Shown: piece after piece, positions 50,359 to 63,086 of the stretch
Position numbering within the stretch: position 1 is the stretch's first letter
Layout: each line of letters opens with the position of its first letter
Source: Phymatolithon calcareum
Taxonomy: Eukaryota > Rhodophyta > Florideophyceae > Hapalidiales
Direction of reading: 5' to 3'
NCBI GenBank assembly: GCA_977006965.1
Contig: OZ345352.1
Span: 1 to 64,000, forward strand
DNA length: 64,000 bases
Position numbers and translations under genes: made by a program
The notes under the pieces: model-generated
What the model was told of the DNA's origin: nothing
Seen by the model: the letters and a program-made list of their open reading frames with translations, nothing else
Databases searched by the model: none

Positions 50359-50880
50359 TTAAAGGCGTGCAAGTAGAGTTGCGGTCGCCTTGGCGATGGC
50401 AGCAACAGCTTCTGGGTTACGCATGGCGTCTGTGCGGACCGCATGATTGCCGTTGACGATTTTTTTCACAGCCCCCTCCATCTTCTTTCCCGAGAATGTA
50501 TAAGGTATGTCCGTCACCTGCAGAATTGCCGCCGGAAGGTGACGAGAGGACAACTTTTTGCGCAAGTCGTTTCGTATGCTAGAAATTATTTCGTCTGATA
50601 GAACCAGACCATCTCGAAGAATAACGAACAGAACCACAATTTCATCTCCAGACTCGATGCGCTTGCCAACAGAAACTGAATCTGCAATGTCGAGCCTAGA
50701 GGACATTACGTGATAGATGTCACCAGTTCCGATTCTGATACCGCCTGGGTTAAGCGTTGTGTCAGATCTTCCCGTTATGGTCATGCCGCCAGATGGTGTT
50801 GACGACGCAAAGTCGCCATGATGCCAAACTTTGAGGCCGTACTTGACCTGTGTGTAAGAGATGAATAGCGCGGTATGCAT
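50359..50880 (-). pseudogene. Acetoacetyl-CoA synthetase, 5'-truncated fragment
   Basis: About 150 C-terminal residues match acetoacetyl-CoA synthetase, an AMP-forming acyl-CoA ligase: WHHGDFA, GGMTITGRSDTTLNPGGIRIGTGDIY (split by me here as the GRSD...LNP hinge and G-x-R motif), SSRHLPAAIL, DIPYTFSGKKMEGAVKKIV with the catalytic Lys. The remaining ~500 N-terminal residues are absent upstream. In-frame residues before WHHGD do not match, although a CACACAG acceptor-like site precedes GTCAAGTACGG, so an intron boundary is possible. Most likely a dead fragment. Confidence 0.75.
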
Positions 50881-51514
50881 GAGGATTTCGTGCAGGAAGT
50901 ATCTTTCAAAAGACGCTAATCGATATCGATATTGGAAGATGCTGTGTTCGCTTTGTCTTTACACGTTGTTCGGATTTCGCAACGCAACAGTTCTGGTCAA
51001 GGGTGTCGATAAAATAATCATTGAAGCACTGTAGACCAATTGTATTGCCATATCGCTCACAACTACAGAGTGAATAGTCGCCACAGCATCTGCAAGTGCA
51101 AAAGCAAAATTAGAGCAGCACAAGTTGAAACTATGACATACCCAACAATGTCTGCAAAGCGCTTCAGCCCATAAACACAATGGGGAGAGCCATGGCATAC
51201 ATGCCGACGAAGACATAAAGTGGAAAAACAAATTGTCCACAAAACTGTGAAGGATGGTCACGTTCGATCCGCGACATTTATCTTCGTTCAACTGAGGAAA
51301 AAACTAGATCACGCTCGCACGCATCGCAGTACCGGGAGAAGAAAGTGACCAGGTGACGGGAGCGGTGGAAGTCCCGACGACGAGGCCGATTGCGAAGCCG
51401 ACAACGGCATGGAAGCGGAAAGCGGTATCGTAAGCTACAGACTGAACGTCCCGCACAGGCGCCGAAAGTAGCCCGATCGCCTCCCTGAGACTCGAGCGCG
51501 CCTCCTCGGCGGGG
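50881..51514. other. Intergenic, no gene seen
   Basis: No recognisable coding sequence on either strand; the missing N-terminal part of the synthetase is not here. Confidence 0.4.
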
Positions 51515-51983
51515 TTACCAACTTGACGGTGGCTTCACGACTCGAGACAGCTTATTTCTCCAGCAATCGTACAATATCACGACGAGCCTATGTAGGCCGC
51601 AGAAGATTGATGATGTGATGACGTGCTGCATGTTCATGAAAGTGTCCTCGATGGCCTTGCTCAATTTCTCGGCTTCCGTCGAATCCTCATCGATGAGGCT
51701 GCGCAGGAGAGACACACACAGAGCTAGCAGCTTCTTATTTTGCGCGCGCAGGGCGGCGCATGGCGGCGCATGGCGAATCGTCGGGGTTGTGGAGCAGGGC
51801 GCGACCGGAGCCTTCGAGACTTGGTGTGCGGTCGTCGACGGAGTACTTCTGGCCGAGCATGGCGTAGGTGTCCGTCGGTGCGGTGGGTGGAGTGCAACTG
51901 CCGTAGTAGCGCGCTGGCGGCAGCGGATATTGTGACACAACGGTACGTACTACGTATTTGTATAACACAAGATTGATTTTCAT
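51515..51983 (-). pseudogene. Mediator subunit 7 (MED7) remnant
   Basis: From ATG 51983: VSQYPLPPARYYGSCTPP, DTYAMLGQKYSVDDRTPSLE and RALLHNP, the Pro-rich N-terminus of MED7, a subunit of the RNA polymerase II Mediator middle module. After a frame change, LRAQNKKLLALCVSLLRSLI and FMNMQHVI match the central helices. A second change and one stop allow LLRPT and ARRDIVRLLEK, corresponding to the conserved RPHQARETL block. The first frame change sits at a short tandem duplication of GGCGGCGCATGG (about 51750). Two frame changes, one stop and no clear C-terminus: pseudogene. Confidence 0.65.
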
Positions 51984-53683
51984 TGGCTGATCGTAACCGC
52001 TACTTGTGACAGCTTCGAAGTGTTCCTTGATCAGAACGCATTACCGCAGATCAATAACTTATGACTAGTTTTTGTTCCACTTTCGTGACGATTTTTTCTG
52101 TTCCATGCACGTCACTGTTTGTCACACCGCCCCAAATGGTACTTAACAGACCAAAATGAGCCTAAACAGTCATCCGGGTGTTTCGTGATGTACTCCGGGG
52201 TCCATGATTCAATCACGATATCTGCCTTTGGAATGGCTGTTCAGCCTATTCCTATACAGTAGAGCTTGAGGACATCAAGGTTTGGCGCAAGCCCTCTGCA
52301 CTGCAATGATGAGGTCTGGCTCGGTAACGAATTGAAAGCTATCAAAAACATTTGAAATTTTATATAAAATAGCTGGAATTCGTACCGTTCATAACACACG
52401 TCTTGTGGAACAATATTGAATAAAGAATCAAAAGAAGTACCGTTGCGAGCGCAAGTCTGCTGTGAATACGCGATTCCCGAGCTATTTCTTCCACTCTTAT
52501 GCACCCTGGGAGAGCTGGCATGGTGACTCTGCCTAAGAACAGCAGCGACGGGGGTGGATTTGAAGGCAGAGTTGCGGGACTCTGTTTAAACTTTTAATAA
52601 AACCTGTTTCGAAGATGTCTCCTTATGGAGTGAGAGATAAAGAAGAAATGGCTCTTGTATTACAGGAGCTACACGAATGCAAAAAAGTTATAAACTGTTT
52701 TTCGAAGGCGTACCTGTTTGCGTGAGATATTTTTAGTCCCACACAAAACTGCTCACTCACGGCGGAATGTCGAGTACATTGCGCGGCTATGATTCTAAAA
52801 TCAATGAAATTATTTTTTGGGGTTTGCTCTATCCAAGAGAGTGCGAGGTTTACTAAACCATCTCGCAAGTGTATGGTTTATGCTTTACTAACCGACTGTA
52901 GACTAATAACACGTTGAGTGTTAGTCTACCTACTCTTCAACATTGTCACCAAAGCATGGAACACGAGTATGCGTATTGGCGACGAGGTAAGATTCTTAAA
53001 TGCGTTAGTAACAAAAAAACTCTCTCGTGCAACCCTAGGAGTATAACTAAGCGCTTTACATCAACAAATAGAAAATGACATTGATAAAAATGTATTGCAC
53101 ACCGCGTGCAGCACGAGCACGCCTTTGCCGTTTTCAATTCCACGTGTCAAAGCGCCCAATGGACCTGTGACAGGGGCCTGTCAGTGCCTATCCGGCCACG
53201 GCGAAGACACTGCAGCCGAAAATAGAGGATCGGTTAAATCCACGACACGTGCGTTGCAGGTAATTAAGTATTCACAGTTCATACGTAAAAGCCCAAATTC
53301 TCTTCTGGATGGTCCAAGGATGCACGTGTTAAGTGAATGTAAATAAGATATGAGTTTATATCAACGCTATTGTACTTATGCCGTTGAGAAACTTTGTGCT
53401 GGCGAGTAAGCTAGGCCCATAAAGTCTTATTTTTCTTAATATCTATGAGATCATTTTGTTATATCGGAGGAGATTACAGAGCGCTTATGCACCAATATGG
53501 CACAAACACTGTGTCAGAGACAACAAGGACATGTTGCAATTACAAAACTTAGAATCGAGCTGTAAGCACTCTAACCCGGTGCCAGTGACACGTCAAATAT
53601 AGCAGTGCTTCCATTGGTGATCCTTGGACTCATCATGTAATGCTTTGCACCCACAGCTGCATATACGAATTCTGCACTAGGCG
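51984..53683. other. Intergenic, no gene seen
   Basis: AT-rich, random short frames only. Confidence 0.4.
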
Positions 53684-53842
53684 AGCACGGCAGCATTTTG
53701 GCCCGATAGTTATTTAGTTGATTTGGGCCAAAATGGTGCCGTGCTTTCCCGGTGTTGTGGCAAAGTTTACATACACTAGGGGAGCACGGCACCATTTTGG
53801 CCCAAATAAACTAAATAACCATCGGGCCAAAATGCTGCCGTT
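53684..53842. repeat. Nested inverted repeat
   Basis: Arms 53684-53745 and 53782-53842 are near-perfect inverse copies of about 61 bp, separated by about 36 bp. Each arm is itself almost palindromic: AGCACGGCAGCATTTTGGCCC pairs with GGGCCAAAATGGTGCCGTGCT. It could fold as a cruciform or clover-like structure. No coding capacity. Confidence 0.8.
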
Positions 53843-56379
53843 CTTCTCGTCCAAAAGACCAGTTGTGAAAGGCGGGATAAGCCAGCAAAGTCTTCTTGAC
53901 CTTGCCACTTTACTTATCCCTGCCGAGTCTGCTATTCAGGACTCAGCAGGTTGCTTATGTACTGCTCTGGAGAGCTACAGTACTGGGGAACTGCAGAACT
54001 TGGGGAACTGCTAAACTAGACTACCTAATACGTACATTGTTACCGTAAACGTAAACGCGGGAGAAATAGTACCAGAAAAGGGCGTGAAGGAGTGTGTCTG
54101 CATTTGCAGAGTGCCTTGGTTCCCATCCTGGGAAACTTTCCATGCGCCGTGTATGTCAGCTCCATGACAGTTCTCCCCTAGTGTATGTTTCCTCCAAATT
54201 GAATTGTGCATCGACGCACAGCTTCGTTGATCATTCGTTATACTTTTCCATTATCCAATCTTTCGCAGCAATGGTCAAGTGCTGCGGGAAAGTCTGGCAA
54301 TTTTTGTCTCCAGGAGCAGGGTAGTCGACTACACTTGTTTCCTTCTCTTCTTCGAAGTTATTCTAGCAGGCTAAGCTAACAATTAAAACGGTTTCGTGGT
54401 TACAGCAGGCTGAAAAGGAGGTAATCTCAGCAAGCAGGAAAGCCGTCATCTCTCCGCTTTCTAATGCCAATCGAAAAAATTAAATGGATGAAAGCTCCAC
54501 GGTAAAAAACAGCTCAAAAATTATTGATTATATTAGCATGTAATAGAAAGGTGGACATCGGTTTTGCAGAACCTAGAGAAACACAGGACATATAAGCTCG
54601 TTTCAATAATGTTTCCAAGAACTCACGACACTGTGAGCGTTCTGTACAAGAATTTCTTTTCCAGTGGATTTTCCAGTCGGACTTCATCATGTGCCTTGTC
54701 GACTAGGTTGATGCCAGTAAATGTTTTTACCCTCTACTTTCTTGATGATAATATTGATTTTTATTCTCGTAGCATACTAGCACACCTAGAAGGCTTCTTC
54801 CGAGTCCACTTGCAGAGGTTTAATCTTCTTTATATCTAGTTCTTACCTTCATGTTGGACAGCCTGATACTCTATGTTCCATCCACAGCCTATAGATCAGC
54901 CTTGGTTACGAGCTCCACATGGACAATTGAACTATTGAAATTCTATAGAGGCGTCATGGAGAAGCCTTATATGCAATTGCACGAAGCGCGTGAAATATGC
55001 GACAACTGCCTTTGCATAGCTTTTTACCAGAAAATCATTAAGGTACTAGATAAAAAGAGCACCGTTTCCTGCGAGATTGGTCTTCATACGAGCCAGATGT
55101 TACGACAACGCACTATGAGCACATCTGGAAATCAAACCCATCAATATCATTTCAGAATTTGTTAGATTGCTATTTAAAATCATTGCTGCACGCCAGAGGT
55201 AATGTACGCAAGAACCAGAGAGTCATTGTGGTGGTTGGTGTAGTGTGCCGAAGAACGACGAGTGACTGCGAGCGGCACTAGCGGAGATGGATGGAGCAGA
55301 TGATCGGCAGAATACGGCAGGCGGTGTGACAGTGGACGGAGAAAGCGAAGAATAGGTAACAGCATGCCATCCGTGACGGCTAGAGACTCTTGAGGGCGTT
55401 TATGGTGGCAATGGGCGACATCAGACGATCGGTGACGGCCGACAACGGACGGCGGCTTGTGGGTGTGCCGACGAGTGTGGCAGGCTGTGAGTGGTGGGTG
55501 GTGCCAGTTGATGTGCCTATATAGCAATCTCGGAAGGCAAGGATTGTGCAGGGAGCTGTATGTAGAGACCCCGGCACGGAGCTGAGCTGAAGGCGAAGGT
55601 GGAAAAATAGAGTCTAAAAAGGTTTCAAAAATGAGGGAACGGATTCCTTCACGTCCATTGGCTGGAAAGAGAGCCCCTCTAGCCTCGTATGATCAGTCCG
55701 AGCATCCCATAAAATAAAAATGAATTAATTCAATACCGTATGAGAACATAGCTCCTGGCATTCATATATTCAATTGAAATAGTCCTTAATTCTGGAAGCT
55801 AGAAAATTGGCATTAATTTTGAAATATAGTATCTTTAACGATGGCGCACATTTTATTCCGTTCCGTTCGTCCTCCTATACCCATCACTATTCCCACTTAC
55901 ATTACCGGACGACAGAGAAAAAACGTCACAGACAGGCGTTCAAGCTTAAAAAACGTTCCCCAGCACGAAGTGGTAGCAAAGCGCATCTCTGACAAAGAAA
56001 AAAAGTATCTGAAATTATCAGTCAATCAAATATATCCTGGACGGGATACGGTCCAGGACTATTCCCATACCGGAATGCTTATTCCAGATAACACATATTC
56101 CACACTACCCCACCCACCTATACTCACTCGTGCCTATTTCTACTCTACCTATACCAAATATGCAAAATCTACTACATCCATTTTGCATATACACACAACA
56201 TCCATTTTGCGTACACCTAATTGCCGTATATCCAGTGGCCTACAGCCTACAACAAGTGCTCTTACTGCCCAAGGCCTATACCTTACTATACCTATTACTC
56301 TATGCCCAAGGCCTCCTACACCATTATCCTTATACCCACTGAAAGCCTGCACCCTGAACCCTACAATCTAAATAACTAA
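53843..56379. other. Mostly gene-free; one doubtful ORF
   Basis: The only notable frame is 55841-56371 (plus, 176 codons, real ATG). It is rich in Tyr, Thr, Pro and Ile and its second half drifts into C/T/A-rich repeat-like DNA (CTATACC runs). I see no family and doubt it is coding. The rest has no signal. Confidence 0.35.
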
Positions 56380-57230
56380 AAAGCAATTCCGTTATTCCCT
56401 TATACCCCTATACCCATAATATTCCGCTATACCATTATACCGTTATACCCCAAAAAACCTAAAGACATATTCCGTTATACCCTTATACCGTTATACTCTT
56501 AAAGACTTAACGACATATTCCGTTATACACTTATACCGTTATACCCTTAAAGACTTAAAGACATATTCCGTTATACCCTTATACAAATAAAGACTTAAAG
56601 ACATCTTTCGTTATACACTTATACCGTTATACTCTTAAAGACTTAACGACATATTCCGTTATACACTTATACCGTTATACCCTTAAAGACTTAAAGACAT
56701 ATTCCGTTATTCCCTTATACCGTTATACCCCTAAAGACTTAGAGACATATTCCCTTATACTCTTATACCAATAAAGACTTAAAGACATATTTCGTTATAC
56801 CGTTATACCGTTATACCGTTATAATCTTAAAACCTTAAGAACATATTCCATTATACCGTATACCGTTACACCCTTAAAGACTTAAAGACATACTCCGTTA
56901 TACCCTTATACTACCAAAGACTTAAAGACAAATTCCCTTATACCCTTATACCAATAAAGACTTAAAGACATATTTCGTTATACCCTTATACCGTTATACT
57001 CTTAAAGACTTAAGGACATATTCCGTTATACCCTTATACCGTTATTACCTTAAAGACTTAAAGACATATTCCGCTATTCCCTTATACCGTTATACCCCTA
57101 AGGACTTACAGACATATTCCGTTATACCCTTTTACCTTTATACCCGTAAAGACTTAAAGACTTATTCCGCTATACATTTATTCTGTTATAACACTAAAGA
57201 CAAAAAGACCAAATATATATAGTTGTATAG
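56380..57230. repeat. ~48-bp degenerate minisatellite
   Basis: About 17-20 imperfect units of the type ATTCCGTTATACCCTTATAC, CGTTATACCC, TTAAAGACTTAAAGACAT. Unit length varies (about 38-50 bp). No coding content. Confidence 0.85.
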
Positions 57231-57235
57231 GAAAT

Positions 57236-57249
57236 GCCCTATTCCCTAT
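57236..57249. repeat. Short telomere-like interstitial motif
   Basis: CCCTATTCCCTATT, two units of the left-end satellite, exactly between the 48-bp minisatellite and the decamer array. Confidence 0.6.
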
Positions 57250-57253
57250 TGCC

Positions 57254-59950
57254 TTTTCATTCATTTTCATTCATTTTCATTCATTTTCATTCATTTTCAT
57301 TCATTTTCATTCATTTTCATTCATTTTCATTCATTTTCATTCATTTTCATTCATTTTCATTCATTTTCATTCATTTTCATTCATTTTCATTCATTTTCAT
57401 TCATTTTCATTCATTTTCATTCATTTTCATTCATTTTCATTCATTTTCATTCATTTTCATTCATTTTCATTCATTTTCATTCATTTTCATTCATTTTCAT
57501 TCATTTTCATTCATTTTCATTCATTTTCATTCATTTTCATTCATTTTCATTCATTTTCATTCATTTTCATTCATTTTCATTCATTTTCATTCATTTTCAT
57601 TCATTTTCATTCATTTTCATTCATTTTCATTCATTTTCATTCATTTTCATTCATTTTCATTCATTTTCATTCATTTTCATTCATTTTCATTCATTTTCAT
57701 TCATTTTCATTCATTTTCATTCATTTTCATTCATTTTCATTCATTTTCATTCATTTTCATTCATTTTCATTCATTTTCATTCATTTTCATTCATTTTCAT
57801 TCATTTTCATTCATTTTCATTCATTTTCATTCATTTTCATTCATTTTCATTCATTTTCATTCATTTTCATTCATTTTCATTCATTTTCATTCATTTTCAT
57901 TCATTTTCATTCATTTTCATTCATTTTCATTCATTTTCATTCATTTTCATTCATTTTCATTCATTTTCATTCATTTTCATTCATTTTCATTCATTTTCAT
58001 TCATTTTCATTCATTTTCATTCATTTTCATTCATTTTCATTCATTTTCATTCATTTTCATTCATTTTCATTCATTTTCATTCATTTTCATTCATTTTCAT
58101 TCATTTTCATTCATTTTCATTCATTTTCATTCATTTTCATTCATTTTCATTCATTTTCATTCATTTTCATTCATTTTCATTCATTTTCATTCATTTTCAT
58201 TCATTTTCATTCATTTTCATTCATTTTCATTCATTTTCATTCATTTTCATTCATTTTCATTCATTTTCATTCATTTTCATTCATTTTCATTCATTTTCAT
58301 TCATTTTCATTCATTTTCATTCATTTTCATTCATTTTCATTCATTTTCATTCATTTTCATTCATTTTCATTCATTTTCATTCATTTTCATTCATTTTCAT
58401 TCATTTTCATTCATTTTCATTCATTTTCATTCATTTTCATTCATTTTCATTCATTTTCATTCATTTTCATTCATTTTCATTCATTTTCATTCATTTTCAT
58501 TCATTTTCATTCATTTTCATTCATTTTCATTCATTTTCATTCATTTTCATTCATTTTCATTCATTTTCATTCATTTTCATTCATTTTCATTCATTTTCAT
58601 TCATTTTCATTCATTTTCATTCATTTTCATTCATTTTCATTCATTTTCATTCATTTTCATTCATTTTCATTCATTTTCATTCATTTTCATTCATTTTCAT
58701 TCATTTTCATTCATTTTCATTCATTTTCATTCATTTTCATTCATTTTCATTCATTTTCATTCATTTTCATTCATTTTCATTCATTTTCATTCATTTTCAT
58801 TCATTTTCATTCATTTTCATTCATTTTCATTCATTTTCATTCATTTTCATTCATTTTCATTCATTTTCATTCATTTTCATTCATTTTCATTCATTTTCAT
58901 TCATTTTCATTCATTTTCATTCATTTTCATTCATTTTCATTCATTTTCATTCATTTTCATTCATTTTCATTCATTTTCATTCATTTTCATTCATTTTCAT
59001 TCATTTTCATTCATTTTCATTCATTTTCATTCATTTTCATTCATTTTCATTCATTTTCATTCATTTTCATTCATTTTCATTCATTTTCATTCATTTTCAT
59101 TCATTTTCATTCATTTTCATTCATTTTCATTCATTTTCATTCATTTTCATTCATTTTCATTCATTTTCATTCATTTTCATTCATTTTCATTCATTTTCAT
59201 TCATTTTCATTCATTTTCATTCATTTTCATTCATTTTCATTCATTTTCATTCATTTTCATTCATTTTCATTCATTTTCATTCATTTTCATTCATTTTCAT
59301 TCATTTTCATTCATTTTCATTCATTTTCATTCATTTTCATTCATTTTCATTCATTTTCATTCATTTTCATTCATTTTCATTCATTTTCATTCATTTTCAT
59401 TCATTTTCATTCATTTTCATTCATTTTCATTCATTTTCATTCATTTTCATTCATTTTCATTCATTTTCATTCATTTTCATTCATTTTCATTCATTTTCAT
59501 TCATTTTCATTCATTTTCATTCATTTTCATTCATTTTCATTCATTTTCATTCATTTTCATTCATTTTCATTCATTTTCATTCATTTTCATTCATTTTCAT
59601 TCATTTTCATTCATTTTCATTCATTTTCATTCATTTTCATTCATTTTCATTCATTTTCATTCATTTTCATTCATTTTCATTCATTTTCATTCATTTTCAT
59701 TCATTTTCATTCATTTTCATTCATTTTCATTCATTTTCATTCATTTTCATTCATTTTCATTCATTTTCATTCATTTTCATTCATTTTCATTCATTTTCAT
59801 TCATTTTCATTCATTTTCATTCATTTTCATTCATTTTCATTCATTTTCATTCATTTTCATTCATTTTCATTCATTTTCATTCATTTTCATTCATTTTCAT
59901 TCATTTTCATTCATTTTCATTCATTTTCATTCATTTTCATTCATTTTCAT
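57254..59950. repeat. Decamer satellite (ATTTTCATTC)n
   Basis: About 270 perfect copies of the same decamer as at 26113-28028 but in the opposite orientation. All plus-strand frames stay open, producing meaningless ORFs of over 900 codons. Confidence 0.95.
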
Positions 59951-60180
59951 CGGTAGGCTAAATTTTGTAGATTTCCAATCGGAAGGGGGTAAAGAAGAAT
60001 ATCGTGTGCGCTCGATATTCGGAGCCCCGAACTCCGCCGCATTCGGACCCCCGGGGCAGATGCTGTCTGTTTTCGACAGTTCTACATTAAGCGCGGAGAA
60101 AGAGATAGAGAACTTTATAACGCGCGGTATTGAAGAGTCTGAGGTGCGCAACATTTCCTTGCTCAACGATCAAGATGCTT
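59951..60180 (+). other. Open frame downstream of decamer array, unrecognised
   Basis: About 76 codons with normal protein composition (YRVRSIFGAPNSAAFG, EKEIENFITRGIEE) ending at TAA 60180; the upstream part is only satellite. It may be the last exon or fragment of a gene whose 5' part was replaced by the satellite. No family recognised. Confidence 0.35.
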
Positions 60181-60860
60181 AAATTTAATTCTTTCTTATA
60201 TTTCTTGAATTCCCGCCAAAACTCAAAACCCAAAATTTCATCTACAGTACCACCTTCGGATCTATCGGATCTGCGCTATTGTACTGCATCCCATGCGATT
60301 GTTGGCTTGGTGAGAGAGAAAATGAGCTTCAGGGACCCGCTCTCAGCCGAAGATTGCCCTCCAGATGGCGCACCATGGCTGGTCAGCACAAAAAAGGACC
60401 TACGCCCGAATGCCCGCAACACGGTGAAGTGGAAAGCCCATTGGCGTCTCTTGTTTTCCGGTGCTTTTGCGAGTCACGAGGATAAAATTGACTGTATTCA
60501 AAGAGTTCAAGGGCAAAAACGTCGCGATATTAAACAAGGACAAGGAAGACATAGGAAGTCTACATTTCCATCCTCGATCGTGTTGTATGCGCCCTAAGAA
60601 GTCATGTACTTTGTTGATGATGTTTCACCTCCTTAAGCTGCAATGCCTTGCGGATTTATATCAATGTGCGCATGTGAAAGGCAGAACTATATGTTGAACA
60701 CATGTCACAGAAAGCTGGATTGTATGTAGTCGGCGAGCCGCAGGCTTCAATTCTTGAATGAGCACGCGGGAGACGTCTGCACTACGGCGCACGTACGTAG
60801 CTCGCAACATTCTGCCTGCAGTAAGCCAGCAACTACCTCCCACTGATAGGGTAATTGACT
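60181..60860. other. Possible broken coding remnant
   Basis: Frame 60130-60597 and the overlapping frame to 60697 contain protein-like pieces (DAPWLVSTKK-like region, KEFKGKNVAILNKDKEDIG), but in different frames. Not recognised. Confidence 0.3.
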
Positions 60861-61400
60861 GTATCAAACATCATCGGGTTCTCATGATCTAGCTCGACAG
60901 TCTAAAACTTATCTAGCTGGTAAGCAACATTTTTGCTTTATTTTATGGTGATTATTCTTGTCAAGCTAGTTTTGCGAAAAATCATCAGGTTTGATGCCAA
61001 TACTTAAATATATCAAGTATTACATTAAATTGAAGTGAAGCTCTAGTGTCAAAGTGGACGAGCTGGATGGCCTGTATCAAACATCATCGAGTTTCCATGA
61101 GCTAGCTCGACAGTCTAAAACTCGTCGAGCTGGTCAGCAAGATTCTTGCTTTATTTTATGGTGATTTTTCTTGTCGAGCTAGTTCTGCGCAAAATTATCA
61201 GATTTGATACCAATAGTTGAACATATCAAATTATACATTAAATTGAAGTGAAGCTCTAGTGTCAACGTGGACGAGCTAGGTGGCCTGTATCAAACATGAT
61301 CGAGTTTCCATGATCCAGCTCGACATTCTAAAACTTGTCGAGCTGGTTAGCAAGATTCTTGCTCTATTTTATTGTGATTTTTCGTGTCGAGGATATTATT
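60861..61400. repeat. 213-bp tandem repeat
   Basis: GTATCAAACAT recurs at 60861, 61074 and 61287, an exact 213-bp period, three units (last partial). Each has a hairpin such as CCAGCTCGAC...GTCGAGCTGG. Confidence 0.8.
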
Positions 61401-61429
61401 TTCGCTCTGCGCAGCACCTCGATGAAACA

Positions 61430-61740
61430 GAAACAACCACCTCAACAACCTTTTTACACAAAATAAAGGGGTCGGTACGAACGCACTTCACGAACAAGGT
61501 ACCTCCTCTTCTTTGCTTTGTTTACAAACTCAACCTGTACGACTCTCTAAGACGACGTACGATGTGATGCACATAATCTCATTCCAACAATGTATCATTA
61601 AATGAGAATATTTCTTCTCCACTTCTTTGCTAACGGAACGTCAAGAGTAGTGGGGTTTTCTTAATTAGCAGCATTCGCAGCTTAATATACAATTTCTTAA
61701 GATAGAAGCACCCGACGGGTCGATGGAAAGCCCCTGACGT
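61430..61740. repeat. Dispersed repeat, copy 1
   Basis: About 300 bp matching 63540-63840 in the same orientation (CACTTCACGAACAAGG, TACGACTCTCTAAGACGAC, AATTAGCAGCATTCGC). On the minus strand both encode a related segment, CFYxKKxxIKxRMLLIKKTP, so it may be the shared 3' part of a gene family. Downstream minus-strand ORF 61665-61916 runs out of this frame. Confidence 0.65.
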
Positions 61741-62884
61741 ACTAACTTCGTATTTGGATTTATGTTTGATGAAAACTGGCTTGAAAACAGCGTTGCATTA
61801 AGTGCCTCGCCCTCTTTACTTAGACGTTGGAGCTGAATAGTTTTCTTATCCACTAGATACGCCTGATGGTCACGTTTGGGATCTCCAAACACAATCTCCA
61901 CAACGGCAGCACCCAACGTCTAGGACTAATAGGCCAGCACCGTCCACATGCAGTCATACAAATGTCAAGAAGCTGGTTTCAGTGAAGCAAGACGCTCCAA
62001 GTTAGTCAAGCCCTTTCAACCAAACACACCGTCCATCATGGAACATTTTCAATATACGCGTCTTTGTGATCTAAATCTTTTTCTATAGCCCAAAACCGCC
62101 TCGAATAGTTTTCTTAGACAAAACGAACAGACGACGCAGTTACTGCCCTGCAGAAACTCGTTGCTTTATAACTGAAGTTATGGTAAAACGCGAGGTATGA
62201 GCCAAGAATTCCATAACTTTAGTTATGGTATTTATTGACATATGGGATTTCGGTAGCATCAAAAAGAATCAATAGATTGAGAAATGATGTAACAAATAAT
62301 CACACCTGCAGTTGTCATATTGTATTTCGTTGATGCTCATCTTTTGTGCACAAGTACTTCCACGTGTGATTTTTGAAACGACAATACTTGCAAAATTATA
62401 TCTTCAAGTAGCTGTAATGTTCGCGCATCGAGCACATCAATAGTCGCTTGCGGCATCAAATAATAACTTTACTAGTAAATCACAACTCATCAAAGTTTTT
62501 TGAAGTTCCGTAACGTCATTTTTAAAATTTTCAATATTGCAAAAATAAAAATATAAGACATTGTGTTCGTACTGCTATTTTTTCAGCATTACATTTTCTG
62601 GCCCATTCTGAAAAAATCCGATCAACTACCTCCTTTCTAGAATTTGGTTCATTAAAATATGTGAGCACGATTCCTATTGGACAACTTTGATCAATCACAA
62701 ACTTCCACATGCCTGCCATGTATATATCTTATGTATGATAGTCTGTCTGCTATTTAAATCCACTGAAAAAAGGAAAATCCAAACCTAAGTCGTCCGCAAA
62801 CATAACTACTCTCAACACTAACAAGCACGAATAACCAACAGACACATTTTCATCGTATTGGGAGCACCGCGAGGGCGGGGAAGC
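61741..62884. other. No supportable gene
   Basis: AT-rich. Contains a small hairpin CCATAACTTTAGTTATGG near 62210. No family recognised. Confidence 0.4.
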
Positions 62885-63003
62885 ATGGAAGGAAATATCA
62901 CTTTTGATATATTTTCGAAGCCTCTTGCTGACGTTATTCGGAATCGTGATGAGAGGAATGAAAACGTTGTGGAAGTCTTTTCAGCAGAAAACGATCGTTC
63001 CGG
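62885..63003 (+). other. Possible first exon
   Basis: ATG-initiated frame of 39 codons (MEGNITFDIFSKPLADVIRN...) followed directly by GTAAGT, a good 5' splice site. Protein-like composition, but unconfirmed; no downstream exon located. Confidence 0.25.
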
Positions 63004-63086
63004 CGTAAGTTGAAAAAATGGTAGATTGAAACTGCTTTGACAAACGAGGATATTGCGTTGACTGGGGATGGAGATGAACTTCTTCT

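Noticed and set aside
50881-51300. Missing N-terminal part of the acetoacetyl-CoA synthetase
   Set aside because: Frames upstream contain no adenylation-domain motifs; the gene appears truncated.
55841-56371. 176-codon plus-strand ORF
   Set aside because: Runs into C/T/A-rich repeat-like DNA, low complexity, no family; mentioned only as doubtful.
57223-60182. ORFs of over 900 codons rich in Phe, His, Ser and Ile (also 26060-28159 on minus)
   Set aside because: They are frame-neutral translations of a perfect 10-bp satellite; a period of 10 without stops keeps several frames open automatically.
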